NCBI GenBank assembly: GCA_016713985.1
Contig: JADJOD010000003.1
Span: 1-64,000, forward strand
Source of the DNA: Lewinellaceae bacterium
GTDB taxonomy: Bacteria; Bacteroidota; Bacteroidia; Chitinophagales; Saprospiraceae
Direction of reading: 5' to 3'
Length of the DNA: 64,000 nucleotides
The position numbers and the translations under genes are program-made. Each line of letters opens with the position of its first letter. Position 1 is the stretch's first letter. Under the pieces are notes generated by a model. The model worked only from the letters and a program-made list of their open reading frames with translations, made no database searches and was not told where the DNA came from. Positions 38,795 through 47,769 of the stretch are shown here, one piece after another.

Positions 38795-39069
38795 TTGACA
38801 GGATTTACAAGATTTTGTTTCAGCAGGTACAGGATGGTTTTCGTTTCAGACAGGTTTCAGGTGCGGTTTTCGTTCGACAGGATTTACAGGATTTACAGGT
38901 TTTCGTTTCAGACAGGATTTACAGGATTTACAGGTTTTTGTTTCAGACAGGATTTACAGGATTTACAGGTTTTCGTTTCAGACAGGATTTACAGGATTGA
39001 CAGGTTTTATTTTTAAAAGGCTTTGCCTACGAAGTATAAAATCCTGTAAATCCTGTAAATCCTGTCTGA
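38795..39069. repeat. 36-bp direct repeats closed by an inverted copy (ACAGGATTT family)
   Basis: The unit GTTTTCGTTTCAGACAGG plus two or three copies of the 9-mer ATTTACAGG is repeated about four times (38830-39008). The block ends with the inverse complement (AAATCCTGTAAATCCTGT, then CTGTCTGAA) at 39039-39069 after a 40-base spacer. The whole is thus a large palindromic element between the two permease genes of one operon. No open frame of note. Confidence 0.85.
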
Positions 39070-39073
39070 ATAC

Positions 39074-40204
39074 TCACTCCAGCCTGTCTTTAAAGTTCTT
39101 CATACTCAGCGCCAGGAAAAACAGCGCCATGCCGCCGAGGATCAGGGTTTGTTTCCACAGTACTTCGAGCCCCACTCCTTTGATCATAATACCTTTTACG
39201 ATGGGGTTGAACCAGGTCGCGGGAATCACGTTGCCGACCACCTGAAGCGCAGTCGGCATACTTTCACGCGGGAAAATGAAGCCCGACAGCAGCATCGTCG
39301 GCATCAACAGGCCCAGCGCCGACATAAACATGGCGCTCATCTGGTCTTTGGCGCGTGTGCTGATAAAAATGCCCAGCGACAAGGCTACAAACATGTACAA
39401 CATACACTCGCCGGCCAGCAGCAGCACCGAGCCGCGCATGGGCATACCGAATACCAGCAAACCCAGCAGAACGATCACGGTAGCGTTCAGCAAGGTCAGC
39501 GCGAGGTAAGGGGCCGTTTTACCGAGAATGATCTGGATCGGTTTCAGGGGAGAAACGAGCAGTATTTCCATCGTACCCAGTTCTTTTTCCCGCGCAATGG
39601 TGATGGAGGTCATCATCGCGGACACCAGCATCAGAATCAGCGTCATCACGCCGGGTACGAAGTTAAAAACGGCTTTTTGCTCGGGGTTGTAACGCATTCG
39701 TGTTTCCGTCCGGATCAACGGCCGGCCGGGTGCAACGCCGTTTTTTTCCTGCTGGAAATCGGCGACGATGGCGTTGGCGTAGTTGATCAAGGTGGTGGCG
39801 GTATTTGGGTCGGAAGCGTCGCCAAGCAATTGCAGCTGGCCTTCGCCGGTTTGCAGTTTTTGGGCAAAATTCGCGGGAAACACCACCGCCATTTTGATCC
39901 TTCCGGTTCGGAATGCAGGCTCCAGTTCTTCCACGGATGCCAGGTTTTTTTCCAGCCGGAAATAACCGCTGGACACCAATTTGTTCGTCAACGCGATGCT
40001 TTCCACGTCTTTCGACGGGTCGAGCACGGCGATGGCGGCGTTTTTGATCTCGTTGGAAAGTACAAAACCGAACAGCAACACCTGCACCACGGGCATACCG
40101 AACAGGATGAGCACGGTACGCCGGTCGCGGAGGATGTGGCGGAATTCTTTCACAACAAATGCACGAAACCGGCCGGTATTTGATTCTGTTTTTGAAAAAC
40201 GCAT
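39074..40204 (-). CDS. ABC-2 type permease (YbhS-like) of the efflux operon
   Basis: 376 residues from the ATG at 40204 (MRFSKTESNTGRFRAFVVKE); an upstream in-frame start at 40249 would add 15 residues. Same design as its partner: helix 1 (VLILFGMPVVQVLLFGFVL), periplasmic domain with the AVLDPSKDVESIALTNKL motif, then five helices with IAREKELGTMEILLVSPLKP and FPRESMPTALQVVGNVIPAT. The two permeases share these landmarks at low identity, as YbhS and YbhR do. Substrates of this class are hydrophobic drugs or cations. Confidence 0.88.
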   Translation of the reverse strand: MRFSKTESNTGRFRAFVVKEFRHILRDRRTVLILFGMPVVQVLLFGFVLSNEIKNAAIAVLDPSKDVESIALTNKLVSSGYFRLEKNLASVEELEPAFRTGRIKMAVVFPANFAQKLQTGEGQLQLLGDASDPNTATTLINYANAIVADFQQEKNGVAPGRPLIRTETRMRYNPEQKAVFNFVPGVMTLILMLVSAMMTSITIAREKELGTMEILLVSPLKPIQIILGKTAPYLALTLLNATVIVLLGLLVFGMPMRGSVLLLAGECMLYMFVALSLGIFISTRAKDQMSAMFMSALGLLMPTMLLSGFIFPRESMPTALQVVGNVIPATWFNPIVKGIMIKGVGLEVLWKQTLILGGMALFFLALSMKNFKDRLE

Positions 40205-40224
40205 ATCGGAATTTATCTTTGTAA

Positions 40225-40479
40225 AAATTTTTTGAGCAGCGCAAATCATTCGCCCGCATCGTCCCCGATTTTGTCATTGAAGTTCGCAGCCCCAGCGACC
40301 ACCTCCACGTTTTGAAAGACAAAATGAAAAGCGCCTGGATTAAAAACGGCGTTCAACTGGCCTGGCTTATCGATCCTGAAATACAACAAGCCTGGGTTTT
40401 TCGGGCCGATGGGAGTGAGATGCATGTTCCTGATTTTCAACAGGTTCTTTCGGGTGAATCGGTGCTTCCGGGGTTTTAA
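40225..40479 (+). pseudogene. Uma2/DUF820 family endonuclease, 5'-truncated remnant
   Basis: The plus strand is open from a stop at 40222 to TAA at 40477-40479 and encodes the C-terminal half of a Uma2 (PF05685) protein: RIVPDFVIEVRSPSDHLHVL, then KMKSAWIKNGVQLAWLIDP and AWVFRADGSE. The PDFVIEVRSPSD block holds the D and E-x-R/K of the PD-(D/E)XK fold, but the N-terminal half and a start codon are absent. It sits against the 5' end of the permease gene and in front of the poly-G tract. Inactive as it stands. Confidence 0.75.
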
Positions 40480-40523
40480 CTGGATTTGGGGGTGTTTATC
40501 AACGAATAATATTTTCTTTTCCT

Positions 40524-40643
<120 letters not shown>

Positions 40644-40684
40644 GCCGGCGGGTCAAAGGGCAAGGGAGTTCGCGCTCGACCGGC

Positions 40685-41167
40685 TCAAAACCACCTCGGC
40701 ACTTTCCTGCAATATTCTTCATACGCACTGCCGAATTGCCGTTTCAAAAAAGGCTCTTCCACAAAGATCACGAACAAGCGGACCACCGTTGAAGCAATCA
40801 GGCCGTACAAAACCACCTGCATACTGCAAAACCAGAGCGCCCAGCCGCTCAGCACCGCAAAAAGCCCCAGGTACATGGGATTGCGCGTGTGGCGGTACAA
40901 ACGTCCGGTTACCAGGTTTTTGGGCGGGTCGAGCGGGAACGGTGTGCCCTCGCCTTTTGTCATAAAATCCCGGATTGATACCAGGAGAATGCCATATCCG
41001 GCGACCAGCAGGGGTATGCCCGACCAGTTCCACCAACCCGCAGCGCCATCGCCGTGCCGGCCGAAAAAAAGCGGCAGATACACGCCGACCGTGCCGGGCA
41101 CCAGGATGGTGAACAATAAATTTTTGACGAACAATTTCATATCGGCAACGTCGTGAAGAGTGATCAT
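40685..41167 (-). CDS. Isoprenylcysteine carboxyl methyltransferase-like membrane protein
   Basis: 160 residues with four or five hydrophobic helices. The C-terminal half has the ICMT/PEMT signature LYRHTRNPMYLGLFAVLSGW and EEPFLKRQFGSAYEEYCRKV, which bind S-adenosylmethionine. The start at 41167 overlaps the ATPase stop by four bases (ATGA), so it is translated within the efflux operon; an internal ATG at 41140 is the alternative. Bacterial members methylate unknown small or lipid substrates. Its place between the ATPase and permease genes suggests a link to the exported compound, but that is inference. Confidence 0.82.
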   Translation of the reverse strand: MITLHDVADMKLFVKNLLFTILVPGTVGVYLPLFFGRHGDGAAGWWNWSGIPLLVAGYGILLVSIRDFMTKGEGTPFPLDPPKNLVTGRLYRHTRNPMYLGLFAVLSGWALWFCSMQVVLYGLIASTVVRLFVIFVEEPFLKRQFGSAYEEYCRKVPRWF

Positions 41168-41889
41168 GATCCACGGGCTAATTTTCTGAATACTTCGTCC
41201 ATATCCTCTGCTCCGAAGGCCGTTTTCATCGCACGGGGAGTATCCAACGCTTCAATTCTGCCATCCACCATGATACTGACGCGGTTGCAGTATTCGGCCT
41301 CATCCATATAGTGGGTGGTGACCATCAGCGTTACACCTGCAGCGGCGGTTTCATAAATGAGTTCCCAAAACTGACGGCGGGTGAGCGGGTCCACGCCGCT
41401 GGTGGGTTCGTCAAGAAATACGATCCGGGGTTCGTGCAGCAGGGCGACTGAAAAAGACAGTTTTTGTTTCCAGCCGAGCGGAAGCGACCCGACGAGTTTG
41501 TCGGCCTCTTCCACGAGTTGCAGTTTTTCCAGCAGGGCGGCCGTTTTGGCGCGTATCTCGCTCATTTTCAGGCCATAAATGCCGCCGAATAAACGGATGT
41601 TCTCCCGGACGCTGAGGTCTTCGTACAAACTGAATTTCTGACTCATATAGCCGATCCGGCGTTTCACTTCTTCGGGTTTTTTCCGCACGTCATAACCCGC
41701 CACCGATGCATGCCCCGATGTCGGCAGGATCAGGCCGGTGAGCATTTTTAACGCGGTGGTTTTACCCGCGCCGTTGGCGCCCAAAAAGCCGAATATTTCA
41801 CCTTCGTGCACCTCGAACGTGATGGCATCGACGGCTTTGAAGGCGCCATAGGTTTTAGTGAGCCGGTCGGTGGAAATAACGGTTTTCAT
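41164..41889 (-). CDS. ABC transporter ATP-binding protein 2 of the efflux operon
   Basis: 241 residues. Walker A GANGAGKTTALKM, Q-loop MSQKFSLYEDLSV, a degenerate signature LPLGWKQKLSF in place of LSGGQ, Walker B RIVFLDEPTSGVDP and the H-loop TTHYMDEAEYC. The LPLGW signature is the one seen in the second half of fused YbhF-type ATPases, so this gene and the next upstream one look like a split YbhF. It works in the cytoplasm with the two permeases. Five bases separate it from the upstream ATPase gene. Confidence 0.92.
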   Translation of the reverse strand: MKTVISTDRLTKTYGAFKAVDAITFEVHEGEIFGFLGANGAGKTTALKMLTGLILPTSGHASVAGYDVRKKPEEVKRRIGYMSQKFSLYEDLSVRENIRLFGGIYGLKMSEIRAKTAALLEKLQLVEEADKLVGSLPLGWKQKLSFSVALLHEPRIVFLDEPTSGVDPLTRRQFWELIYETAAAGVTLMVTTHYMDEAEYCNRVSIMVDGRIEALDTPRAMKTAFGAEDMDEVFRKLARGS

Positions 41890-41893
41890 ACGT

Positions 41894-42829
41894 TCAGTTT
41901 TTCATCAGTTCGATAAAACAATCCTCCACCGTCGGTACGGCAGGTTTTACTTCGATGTCGCTGTGCTTTTTGGAAAGCAGATAGGTGTGGATCGAATTTT
42001 CCAAAACCTCCCGGCTTGCGGAGTTCGGATGCAATTTGAGGTGCGCATACTCGCCAAAAGCGTAACAATCCGAAGCGCTTTCAAAATTTCGCAAGTCTTT
42101 GATTAACTGATACATATTCTCTGAGCGCACGGCAAAAAGCGGCTGCCGGAATGCGGCGGTGATCCCTTGGGGGGTATCGATGGCCATGACTTCTCCTTTC
42201 TGGACCAGGGCCACCCGGTTGCACAATTCCGCCTCGTCCATGTAGGGCGTACTGACGAGCATGGTCAGTCCCTGTGCGCGCAGATTGCGCAACATATCCC
42301 AGAATTCCTTGCGGGATACGGGGTCTACGCCGGTGCCGGGTTCGTCGAGAAACAATACCTCCGGTTTGTGGATCAGCGCGCAGCACAGGGCGAGTTTTTG
42401 CTTCATGCCGCCCGACAAAGCCCCGGCGCGCCGGGTTTTGAAGGGTTCGATCTGAACATAAATGGGCGCGATGAGGTCGTAGTTTTTGCGCACACTTGTG
42501 CCAAAGACCGAAGCGAAAAATTCGAGGTTTTCCTCCACGGTCAGGTCCTGGTAGAGTGAAAAACGCCCCGGCATGTAACCGATGATCTGGCGGAGTTTTT
42601 TGTAATCGCGCACCACATCCAGCCCCGCCACCGTAGCCGACCCGGTATCGGGCAACAAGAGCGTGGTCAGGATACGAAACAGGGTGGTTTTTCCTGCGCC
42701 GTCGGGGCCGATGATCCCGAATATTTCGCCCTGATCAACAGACAGGCTGATGTTTTCTACGGCTTTTACTGCGCCGTAGGCTTTGGACAGCTTGTCTATT
42801 TTGATTATTTTTTCTGACAGGGTTGACAT
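41894..42829 (-). CDS. ABC transporter ATP-binding protein 1 of the efflux operon
   Basis: 311 residues. Walker A GPDGAGKTTLFRI, signature LSGGMKQKLALCCALIH, Walker B EVLFLDEPGTGVDPVSR and H-loop STPYMDEAELC (Pro-Tyr where most have His, so the switch His is not in its usual place). A C-terminal extension of ~90 residues contains RNFESASDCYAFGEYAHLKL. The GPDGAG Walker A variant also occurs in the first half of YbhF-type proteins. Its start codon lies in TTGACATG, a sequence close to the GACAGGATT repeats that begin a few bases upstream. Confidence 0.9.
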   Translation of the reverse strand: MSTLSEKIIKIDKLSKAYGAVKAVENISLSVDQGEIFGIIGPDGAGKTTLFRILTTLLLPDTGSATVAGLDVVRDYKKLRQIIGYMPGRFSLYQDLTVEENLEFFASVFGTSVRKNYDLIAPIYVQIEPFKTRRAGALSGGMKQKLALCCALIHKPEVLFLDEPGTGVDPVSRKEFWDMLRNLRAQGLTMLVSTPYMDEAELCNRVALVQKGEVMAIDTPQGITAAFRQPLFAVRSENMYQLIKDLRNFESASDCYAFGEYAHLKLHPNSASREVLENSIHTYLLSKKHSDIEVKPAVPTVEDCFIELMKN

Positions 42830-42840
42830 GTTTTATAATA

Positions 42841-42942
42841 TTTTTTTGACAGGATTGACAGGATTGACAGGATTGACAGGATTGACAGGATTGACAGGAT
42901 TTATAATATTTTTTTTGACAGGATTGACATGATTTACATGTT
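42841..42942. repeat. GACAGGATT tandem array left of the GxxExxY gene
   Basis: Six exact 9-base copies of GACAGGATT (42848-42901), then TTGACAGGATTGACATG and ATTTACATG at 42915-42941. The last part is the inverse complement of the unit that repeats on the other side of the GxxExxY gene, so the gene sits between inverted repeat blocks. Confidence 0.9.
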
Positions 42943-42989
42943 TTGCGAGATATTTGATTTCAGATTTATAAACCTAAAATTTGCCTTTT

Positions 42990-43370
42990 ATGAATGACTT
43001 ACTTACCGGAAACATCATCTCGGCAGCGTACAAAGTATACAATACGCTGGGCTTCGGCTTCCTGGAAAAAGTGTACGAAAACTCATTGGCCATCGAACTC
43101 AGCAAAAGCAAACTCACTATCGTTCAACAATCTCCCCTGACTGTGTTTTATGACGAACAAGTCGTCGGCAATTATTGCGCGGATATGATCGTCGAGGCTA
43201 AAATCATCGTTGAACTGAAATCAATCATACGCCTGACTCCCGAACATGAAGCACAATTAGTGAACTACCTGGTTGCTACAAAACTTGACGTCGGATTACT
43301 CATCAATTTTGGCCACGATGGGGTGGAGATCAAGCGCAAGTACCGCAATTATCGCCCGAAGGGCAGTTGA
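42990..43370 (+). CDS. GxxExxY protein (PDDEXK_3 family)
   Basis: 126 residues from the ATG at 42990 (MNDLLTGNIISAAYKVYNTL); an alternative TTG at 42981 is less likely. The name-giving motif is GFLEKVYENSLAIEL. The later run QQVV/VVGNYCADMIVEAKIIVELKS fits the D...E-x-K core of a PD-(D/E)XK nuclease fold (D and E-L-K seen in DMIVEAKIIVELK). It ends NYRPKGS, and its TGA is part of a TTGACAGG repeat. Family members are common single genes of unknown role. Here it lies opposite to the efflux operon and within ~1.2 kb of repeats, which separates hlyD from its ATPases. Confidence 0.85.
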   Translation: MNDLLTGNIISAAYKVYNTLGFGFLEKVYENSLAIELSKSKLTIVQQSPLTVFYDEQVVGNYCADMIVEAKIIVELKSIIRLTPEHEAQLVNYLVATKLDVGLLINFGHDGVEIKRKYRNYRPKGS

Positions 43371-43540
43371 CAGGTTTTTATTTTTTTGACAGGATTGACA
43401 GGATTGACAGGTTTTAAAGGATTGACAGGATTGACAGGATTGACAGGTATTTAAGTGACTGGTGCAGGTTTTAAAGGATTGTCAGGATTGACGGGTTTAA
43501 AAATTACAGGACCTTAAAGGATTGACAGGTTTTAAGTGAC
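43366..43540. repeat. Degenerate GACAGGATT repeats right of the GxxExxY gene
   Basis: Copies of TTGACAGG and GACAGGATT with A/T-rich linkers start at the stop codon of the GxxExxY gene and decay by about 43540. They have the same orientation as the left block. Confidence 0.8.
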
Positions 43541-43551
43541 AGTAAAAAATA

Positions 43552-44121
43552 ACATGTAGATCATGTAAATCCTGTCAAAAACAAAACCTGTCAAAAAAAA
43601 TAACATGTAGATCATGTAAATCCTGTCAAAAAACAAAAAACCTGTCAAAAAAATAACATGCAGATCATGTAAATCCTGTCAAAAAACAAAAACCTGTCAA
43701 AAAAAATAACATGTAGATCATGTAAATCCTGTCAAAAAAACAAAAAACCTGTCAAAAAAATAACATGCAGATCATGTAAATCCTGTCAAAAAAACAAAAA
43801 CCTGTCAAAAAAAATAAAATGCAGATCATGTAAATCCTGTCAAAAAACAAAAACCTGTCAAAAAAATAACATGCAGATCATGTAAATCCTGTCAAAAAAC
43901 AAAAACCTGTCAAAAAAATAACATGCAGATCATGTAAATCCTGTCAAAAAACAAAAAACCTGTCAAAAAAATAAAATGCAGATCATGTAAATCCTGTCAA
44001 AAACAAAACCTGTCAAAAAAATAACATGCAGATCATGTAAATCCTGTCAAAAAACAAAAACCTGTCAAAAAAAATAACATGCAGATCATGTAAATCCTGT
44101 CAAAAAACAAAAAACCTGTCA
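43552..44121. repeat. Eleven-copy ~52-bp tandem array (ACATGCAGATCATGT unit)
   Basis: Eleven units of about 52 bases, each made of ACATG(C/T)AGATCATGT, AAATCCTGTC, an A-run with one C, ACCTGTC and a second A-run. The first part is itself palindromic (ACATG/CATGT). Units differ by A-run length and at two or three bases. The unit is the inverse complement of the 42915-42941 sequence. The last unit contains the hlyD stop codon (TGA, complement of 44119-44121). Confidence 0.92.
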
Positions 44122-45060
44122 AAACACCACCTCCGCCGGCATGCCGATTTTGAGCGCGCCGTCGGGGTTGGGCACATCAATCTTGATCGCATAGACCATA
44201 TTGACCCGTTCCTCCCGGGTTTGAATAACTTTTGGGGTAAACTCCGCCTTGGATGCGATCCAGCGGATTTTTCCGGATAATTCCAGTTGTTTTCCCTCGG
44301 GGGCGTCGATCAGAATGCGCACGGCCTGGCCTGTTTTTACCGTTGCCAGTTGATCGCCCGCAACATAAGCCCGCAGGGTCATGGTGTTGAGGTCGGCGAT
44401 TTTATACAGCGGCTTGCCGAAGGAAGTGATTTCACCCGTTTCGGCATAGGTCGCCAGCACCATACCTGCGGCGGGGTTGACGATGCGGCATTTGGCGAGT
44501 TGGTCGTCGAGTTGGGCGATTTGTTTCTGCAAAGGCAGGATTTCGGCCAGCAGGCCGCCTTTTTGGGTGGAAAGGCTGGCATTGGAGGCCGATTTTTGTT
44601 CCAGGATCACATCCTGCTGGCGTAGGGCGGCTTCTATCTGGGCATTGATGTCGTCGAGTTGTTTGGGGGTGGCGGCATCACTTTTCAGCAGGTTTTCGAT
44701 CCGGCGTTTTTCGCGGTCGAGGGTAGCGAGTTGCTGTTTGACGGAAGCCATTTGTTTTTCAAAGACAGCGAGTTGCGCGCTGATGGCCGGGCTTTTGGCC
44801 GCAATAGCCCGGATGGAAGCCTGGAGTTGTTCCCGTTTCAGGGCCAGCTGCACGGAGTCAATCGTGCCGGCGAGGTCGCCGGCGCCCAACACCTGGCCTT
44901 CTTCGATTCCAAAGTTGGTAATCCGTCCGTTGGCTTCCGCGCTGACGATGATTTCGTCGGCTTCAAAATTGCCGTATGCATCCGCTTTGCCGGCATGGTC
45001 GCGGCATGCAGCAAAAGCATGGGCCAATACAAAAAGGTATATGAAATATTGGGTTTTCAT
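44119..45060 (-). CDS. HlyD-family membrane fusion lipoprotein of the efflux operon
   Basis: 313 residues. The signal ends at a lipobox-like FAAC (Cys18), so it may be a lipid-anchored periplasmic adaptor. Order: first half-lipoyl strand (VSAEANGRITNFGIEEGQVL), a long coiled-coil hairpin (~65-185, EKQMASVKQQLATLDREK), second half-lipoyl region (VNPAAGMVLATYAETGEITS) and beta barrel (QAVRILIDAPEGKQLELSGK). It bridges the ABC exporter and the TolC channel, like YbhG. It ends at GMPAEVVF. Downstream it is cut off from its ATPase genes by the repeat/GxxExxY insertion. Confidence 0.9.
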   Translation of the reverse strand: MKTQYFIYLFVLAHAFAACRDHAGKADAYGNFEADEIIVSAEANGRITNFGIEEGQVLGAGDLAGTIDSVQLALKREQLQASIRAIAAKSPAISAQLAVFEKQMASVKQQLATLDREKRRIENLLKSDAATPKQLDDINAQIEAALRQQDVILEQKSASNASLSTQKGGLLAEILPLQKQIAQLDDQLAKCRIVNPAAGMVLATYAETGEITSFGKPLYKIADLNTMTLRAYVAGDQLATVKTGQAVRILIDAPEGKQLELSGKIRWIASKAEFTPKVIQTREERVNMVYAIKIDVPNPDGALKIGMPAEVVF

Positions 45061-45086
45061 GTAATAAGTTTTTGAAAATCAGAGTT

Positions 45087-46375
45087 TTAGTTTCCAAGTT
45101 TTGCAATGAGCATTTCCCGGGCCTGCGCGGCCTGCACTTCGTGCGTTTTTCGGGTCAGGCGCGACTGGGTCAACAGATTGATCTGGGTGAGGTAATCCGT
45201 ATCGGTCATCACGCCATTTTTTACCTGCGCTTCCGCGCGGCGTACAATATCTTCCTGGAGGGTGATGATGGCGTCGTCCTGATCTAATTGCTCCTTATAC
45301 TTTACGTTCAGGTCCCAGAAGTCCCTGATGGTGTTTGCTTCCAGTCGTTGTTCGAATGCAAGTCGTTGCGCCTCCACATTTTTGGCTTGTAAATCAAATA
45401 CTTGCGCGTCGCGGCGGCGATTACCCCAGTCAAATGGCGTCCAGGATGCCCGCAGGCCGATCAGGAAAAAGGCTCAAAACCGGTTTCGAAAAAATTGAAC
45501 GGATTGGGCCGCCCCAGTCCTCCCTGGGCAAATGCTTCGATGCGCGGCTGGACCGCCAGGTCCAGGCGGTCTTTCTGCAGCTGGTAACTGCGCTGTTGCA
45601 GGGAAAAAAGCCGGAGTTCCGGGCGTGCTTCCGGCTGGAGCGGGGCATTGGACCAAGCGGGTGCGGTGAGTGCAAAATCGACCTGTGCGCGACCCATCCA
45701 CCGGGCTAAAATTTCGAGCAGCGCCTGTTTGTCGACCTGAATTGCCGAGATTTGCTGCTCCGTTTTCAGGATCTGAATTTTTACCTGATCGGCGGCAGTG
45801 CGCAGGATTACACCTTCCGTCACGGATGCTTCCGCCTGTTTCAGCCTGTTTTGCAGGTCCGTTTTTGACGATTGCAAAATCGCCTCGTTTTCCTGCAGCA
45901 GCAGGGTTTTAAAATACAAATCGGTCACGACCTCGCGGAGTTGGTACACGTCGACATCCGTTTGGGCGGCGGCGAGGTCGCGCTCCAGTTCCCGTTGCTG
46001 CTGCCAGTAACGGTCCGTTCCGCCGTCCCAGATGCGCTGAGATACGTCGACCGACAATTTGTACTGATCTTTCGGCACTTTGGGAATGTCGCTGCCGGGA
46101 GCGCTAAACGGCAGGCCGAACACATCGCTTTGCCAGGTGACCTGTGCGCCGACGTTGATACGCGGCAGGTTGTTGCTTTGCAAATTGCGGATATGAAGCG
46201 CCGCTATACTTTCAACGTACAATTTTTTTTGTTGCAGCGGGCTGTTTTGAACGGCGAGGCCGCGACATTGTGCCACGGTAAAGGTATCTGCAAAAGCAAC
46301 CGGTGTTTGACCCCAGGCGTCCGGGGCGGGCGGTAACAGCAACAGGATGAATGCAAAAGAGGAGATGAATTTCAT
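45087..46375 (-). CDS. TolC-family outer membrane efflux protein, frameshifted
   Basis: Starts at 46375 (MKFISSFAFILLLLPPAPDAWG, signal peptide). The frame breaks in the A5 run 45467-45471; one added base restores GFEPFFLIGLRASWTPFDWG and joins the frame ending at 45087, giving about 429 residues. The OEP (PF02321) pattern is present twice, including QKKLYVESIAALHIRNLQSN in the first half and RLAFEQRLEANTIRDFWDLN in the second. It forms the outer-membrane channel of the exporter. It lies 26 bases before hlyD and 42 bases after tetR in the same operon. A homopolymer sequencing error is the likely cause of the break. Confidence 0.85.
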
Positions 46376-46417
46376 GATTGGAAGAAATGATTTAAGGTGC
46401 TGCCAGATCGGGGCGGG

Positions 46418-47047
46418 TCAGGGGCGCAGAGACGCCAGCACGAAACTGGTTACCTCCTGTTTTCGGTCTTCGAGAAATACACGCATCTCTCCCTGGCTCA
46501 TGCCGAGCAAAATGCGCATCATGGGTTTGCCGACAAAAGGAAACACACACATGGATATTATATTGACAATCAGGTGCTGGGGTTTGATCGGGCGGATGCG
46601 GCCGGCCGCAATTTCCGCTTCCACCTGGCGGAAAAAGACTTCCGGCTTCGGAAGGTCTTTGGGTAAAACCTGGTCGATAAACCGGTCGGGATGTTTATTG
46701 ATCTCTGAAATGATAAACAGCGGAATAAAGGTGTTGTGGGAAATGACGTCGATGTAGGTAGCAATAAAACCTCTTATCTTATCCTCCAGCGGCAGGTCAC
46801 TTTCAATGACCTGGCGAATGGCGGGCAAAGCTTTGCCGATCACCGCGCGCGCCACCATTTCGTAGAGTTTTTCTTTGGACCGGTAGTAATAGTGCAGCAA
46901 AGCTTTATTGATACCCGCTTTGTCCGCGATCTCCTGCATTTTGGCGCCGTCCATTCCCTTCTGAATAAAAACTTCCCGGGCGGCCTCGAATATTTTTTGT
47001 TCCGTGGAATCGCCCGTAACATTCGGGTTGTTGTGCAAATTGTCCAT
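46418..47047 (-). CDS. TetR/AcrR family regulator of the efflux operon
   Basis: 209 residues from the ATG at 47047 (MDNLHNNPNVTGDSTEQKIF); the open frame continues upstream to 47161 but that part is not TetR-like. The N-terminal HTH runs TEQKIFEAAREVFIQKGMDG, then MQEIADKAGINKALLHYYYR and SKEKLYEMV. The C-terminal ligand domain has no recognised ligand signature. It is the first gene of the efflux operon and its start is 5 bases from a TTAACC/GGTTAA palindrome, so autorepression and control of the whole operon are likely. Confidence 0.92.
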   Translation of the reverse strand: MDNLHNNPNVTGDSTEQKIFEAAREVFIQKGMDGAKMQEIADKAGINKALLHYYYRSKEKLYEMVARAVIGKALPAIRQVIESDLPLEDKIRGFIATYIDVISHNTFIPLFIISEINKHPDRFIDQVLPKDLPKPEVFFRQVEAEIAAGRIRPIKPQHLIVNIISMCVFPFVGKPMMRILLGMSQGEMRVFLEDRKQEVTSFVLASLRP

Positions 47048-47051
47048 CAGG

Positions 47052-47069
47052 TTTAACCGTTTGGTTAAT
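47052..47069. promoter_or_regulatory. TetR operator candidate 1
   Basis: TTTAACCGTTTGGTTAAT: perfect arms TTAACC and GGTTAA around GTTT, 5 bases upstream of the tetR start codon. It matches the second site at 47123 at 14 of 18 positions. Confidence 0.55.
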
Positions 47070-47122
47070 TTTGGGCAAAGGTGCGGGCAGTTTCCGAAAC
47101 AAACAAGAATTGGGCAGTATTT

Positions 47123-47140
47123 TTTAACTGAATGGTTAAA
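47123..47140. promoter_or_regulatory. TetR operator candidate 2
   Basis: TTTAACTGAATGGTTAAA: perfect arms TTTAAC and GTTAAA. Centre-to-centre distance from site 1 is 71 bases. Apart from these sites the 356-base spacer up to the gene at 47404 is AT-rich and shows a half-site (GAATGTTAAA) near 47200. Confidence 0.5.
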
Positions 47141-47403
47141 CTTTTTGGTGAGGGCGCCCAAATTTGATTTTAACTTATTGAAATATAGTTATTTATCCGA
47201 ATGTTAAAAAATGGGTTGTTTTTCCGGCAAGCGGCATTTGGGCGAAAGAATACGGCGCGGGTCGTGCATTTCTCCTGAAAAATCGGGAATTTTGTCCCAG
47301 GAAATGAATGTCACGGGAGTGGATAAAATTAATGCTACTAATTTTCTTCGGAACATTCCTGCTATGAAACTTCCGGAAGGAAAAGATTTCCACCCTACTA
47401 CTT

Positions 47404-47739
47404 ATGGAAGAAAAATCAAACAACATGACCGGGGAAATGCGCGAGGAACTGGCCAACATCGAAAATGAAGTCCTCCTGTCGCCGTCCAAACGGCGGGGAA
47501 AACTCATTCGCTGGGCCATCCGCCAGATGTTTACTGCGATCCTGTATTATTTTTTCTGGAACGCCCATCCCTGGGTGCCGAAGTCGTTGTGGGTCGTAGT
47601 CCCACTTGCCCTGATGAGTTTCTTTTCCATTTTTTCATTCAACTGGTTTATGAAACGCAAACTCCGGAAAGCCGCCGGTAGCGTCGACCGCCTCGACGAG
47701 GCGCTCAAACAGCTGAAAGAGGAACCGCCGGCAGAGTAG
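47404..47739 (+). CDS. Small membrane protein of unknown function
   Basis: 111 residues. An acidic N-terminus (MEEKSNNMTGEMREELANIE) is followed by two hydrophobic helices (AIRQMFTAILYYFFWNAHPW and SLWVVVPLALMSFFSIFSFN) and a charged C-terminal helix (KRKLRKAAGSVDRLDEALKQ). I do not recognise the family. Both ends are probably cytoplasmic. It stands alone, divergent from the tetR operon. Confidence 0.6.
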   Translation: MEEKSNNMTGEMREELANIENEVLLSPSKRRGKLIRWAIRQMFTAILYYFFWNAHPWVPKSLWVVVPLALMSFFSIFSFNWFMKRKLRKAAGSVDRLDEALKQLKEEPPAE

Positions 47740-47769
47740 AGAGCCGCACCTCCCACCGCGTTTCTCCAA

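Noticed and set aside
43552..44121. CRISPR array
   Set aside because: The ~52-base units are contiguous tandem copies with no unique spacers, and no cas gene is in the window.
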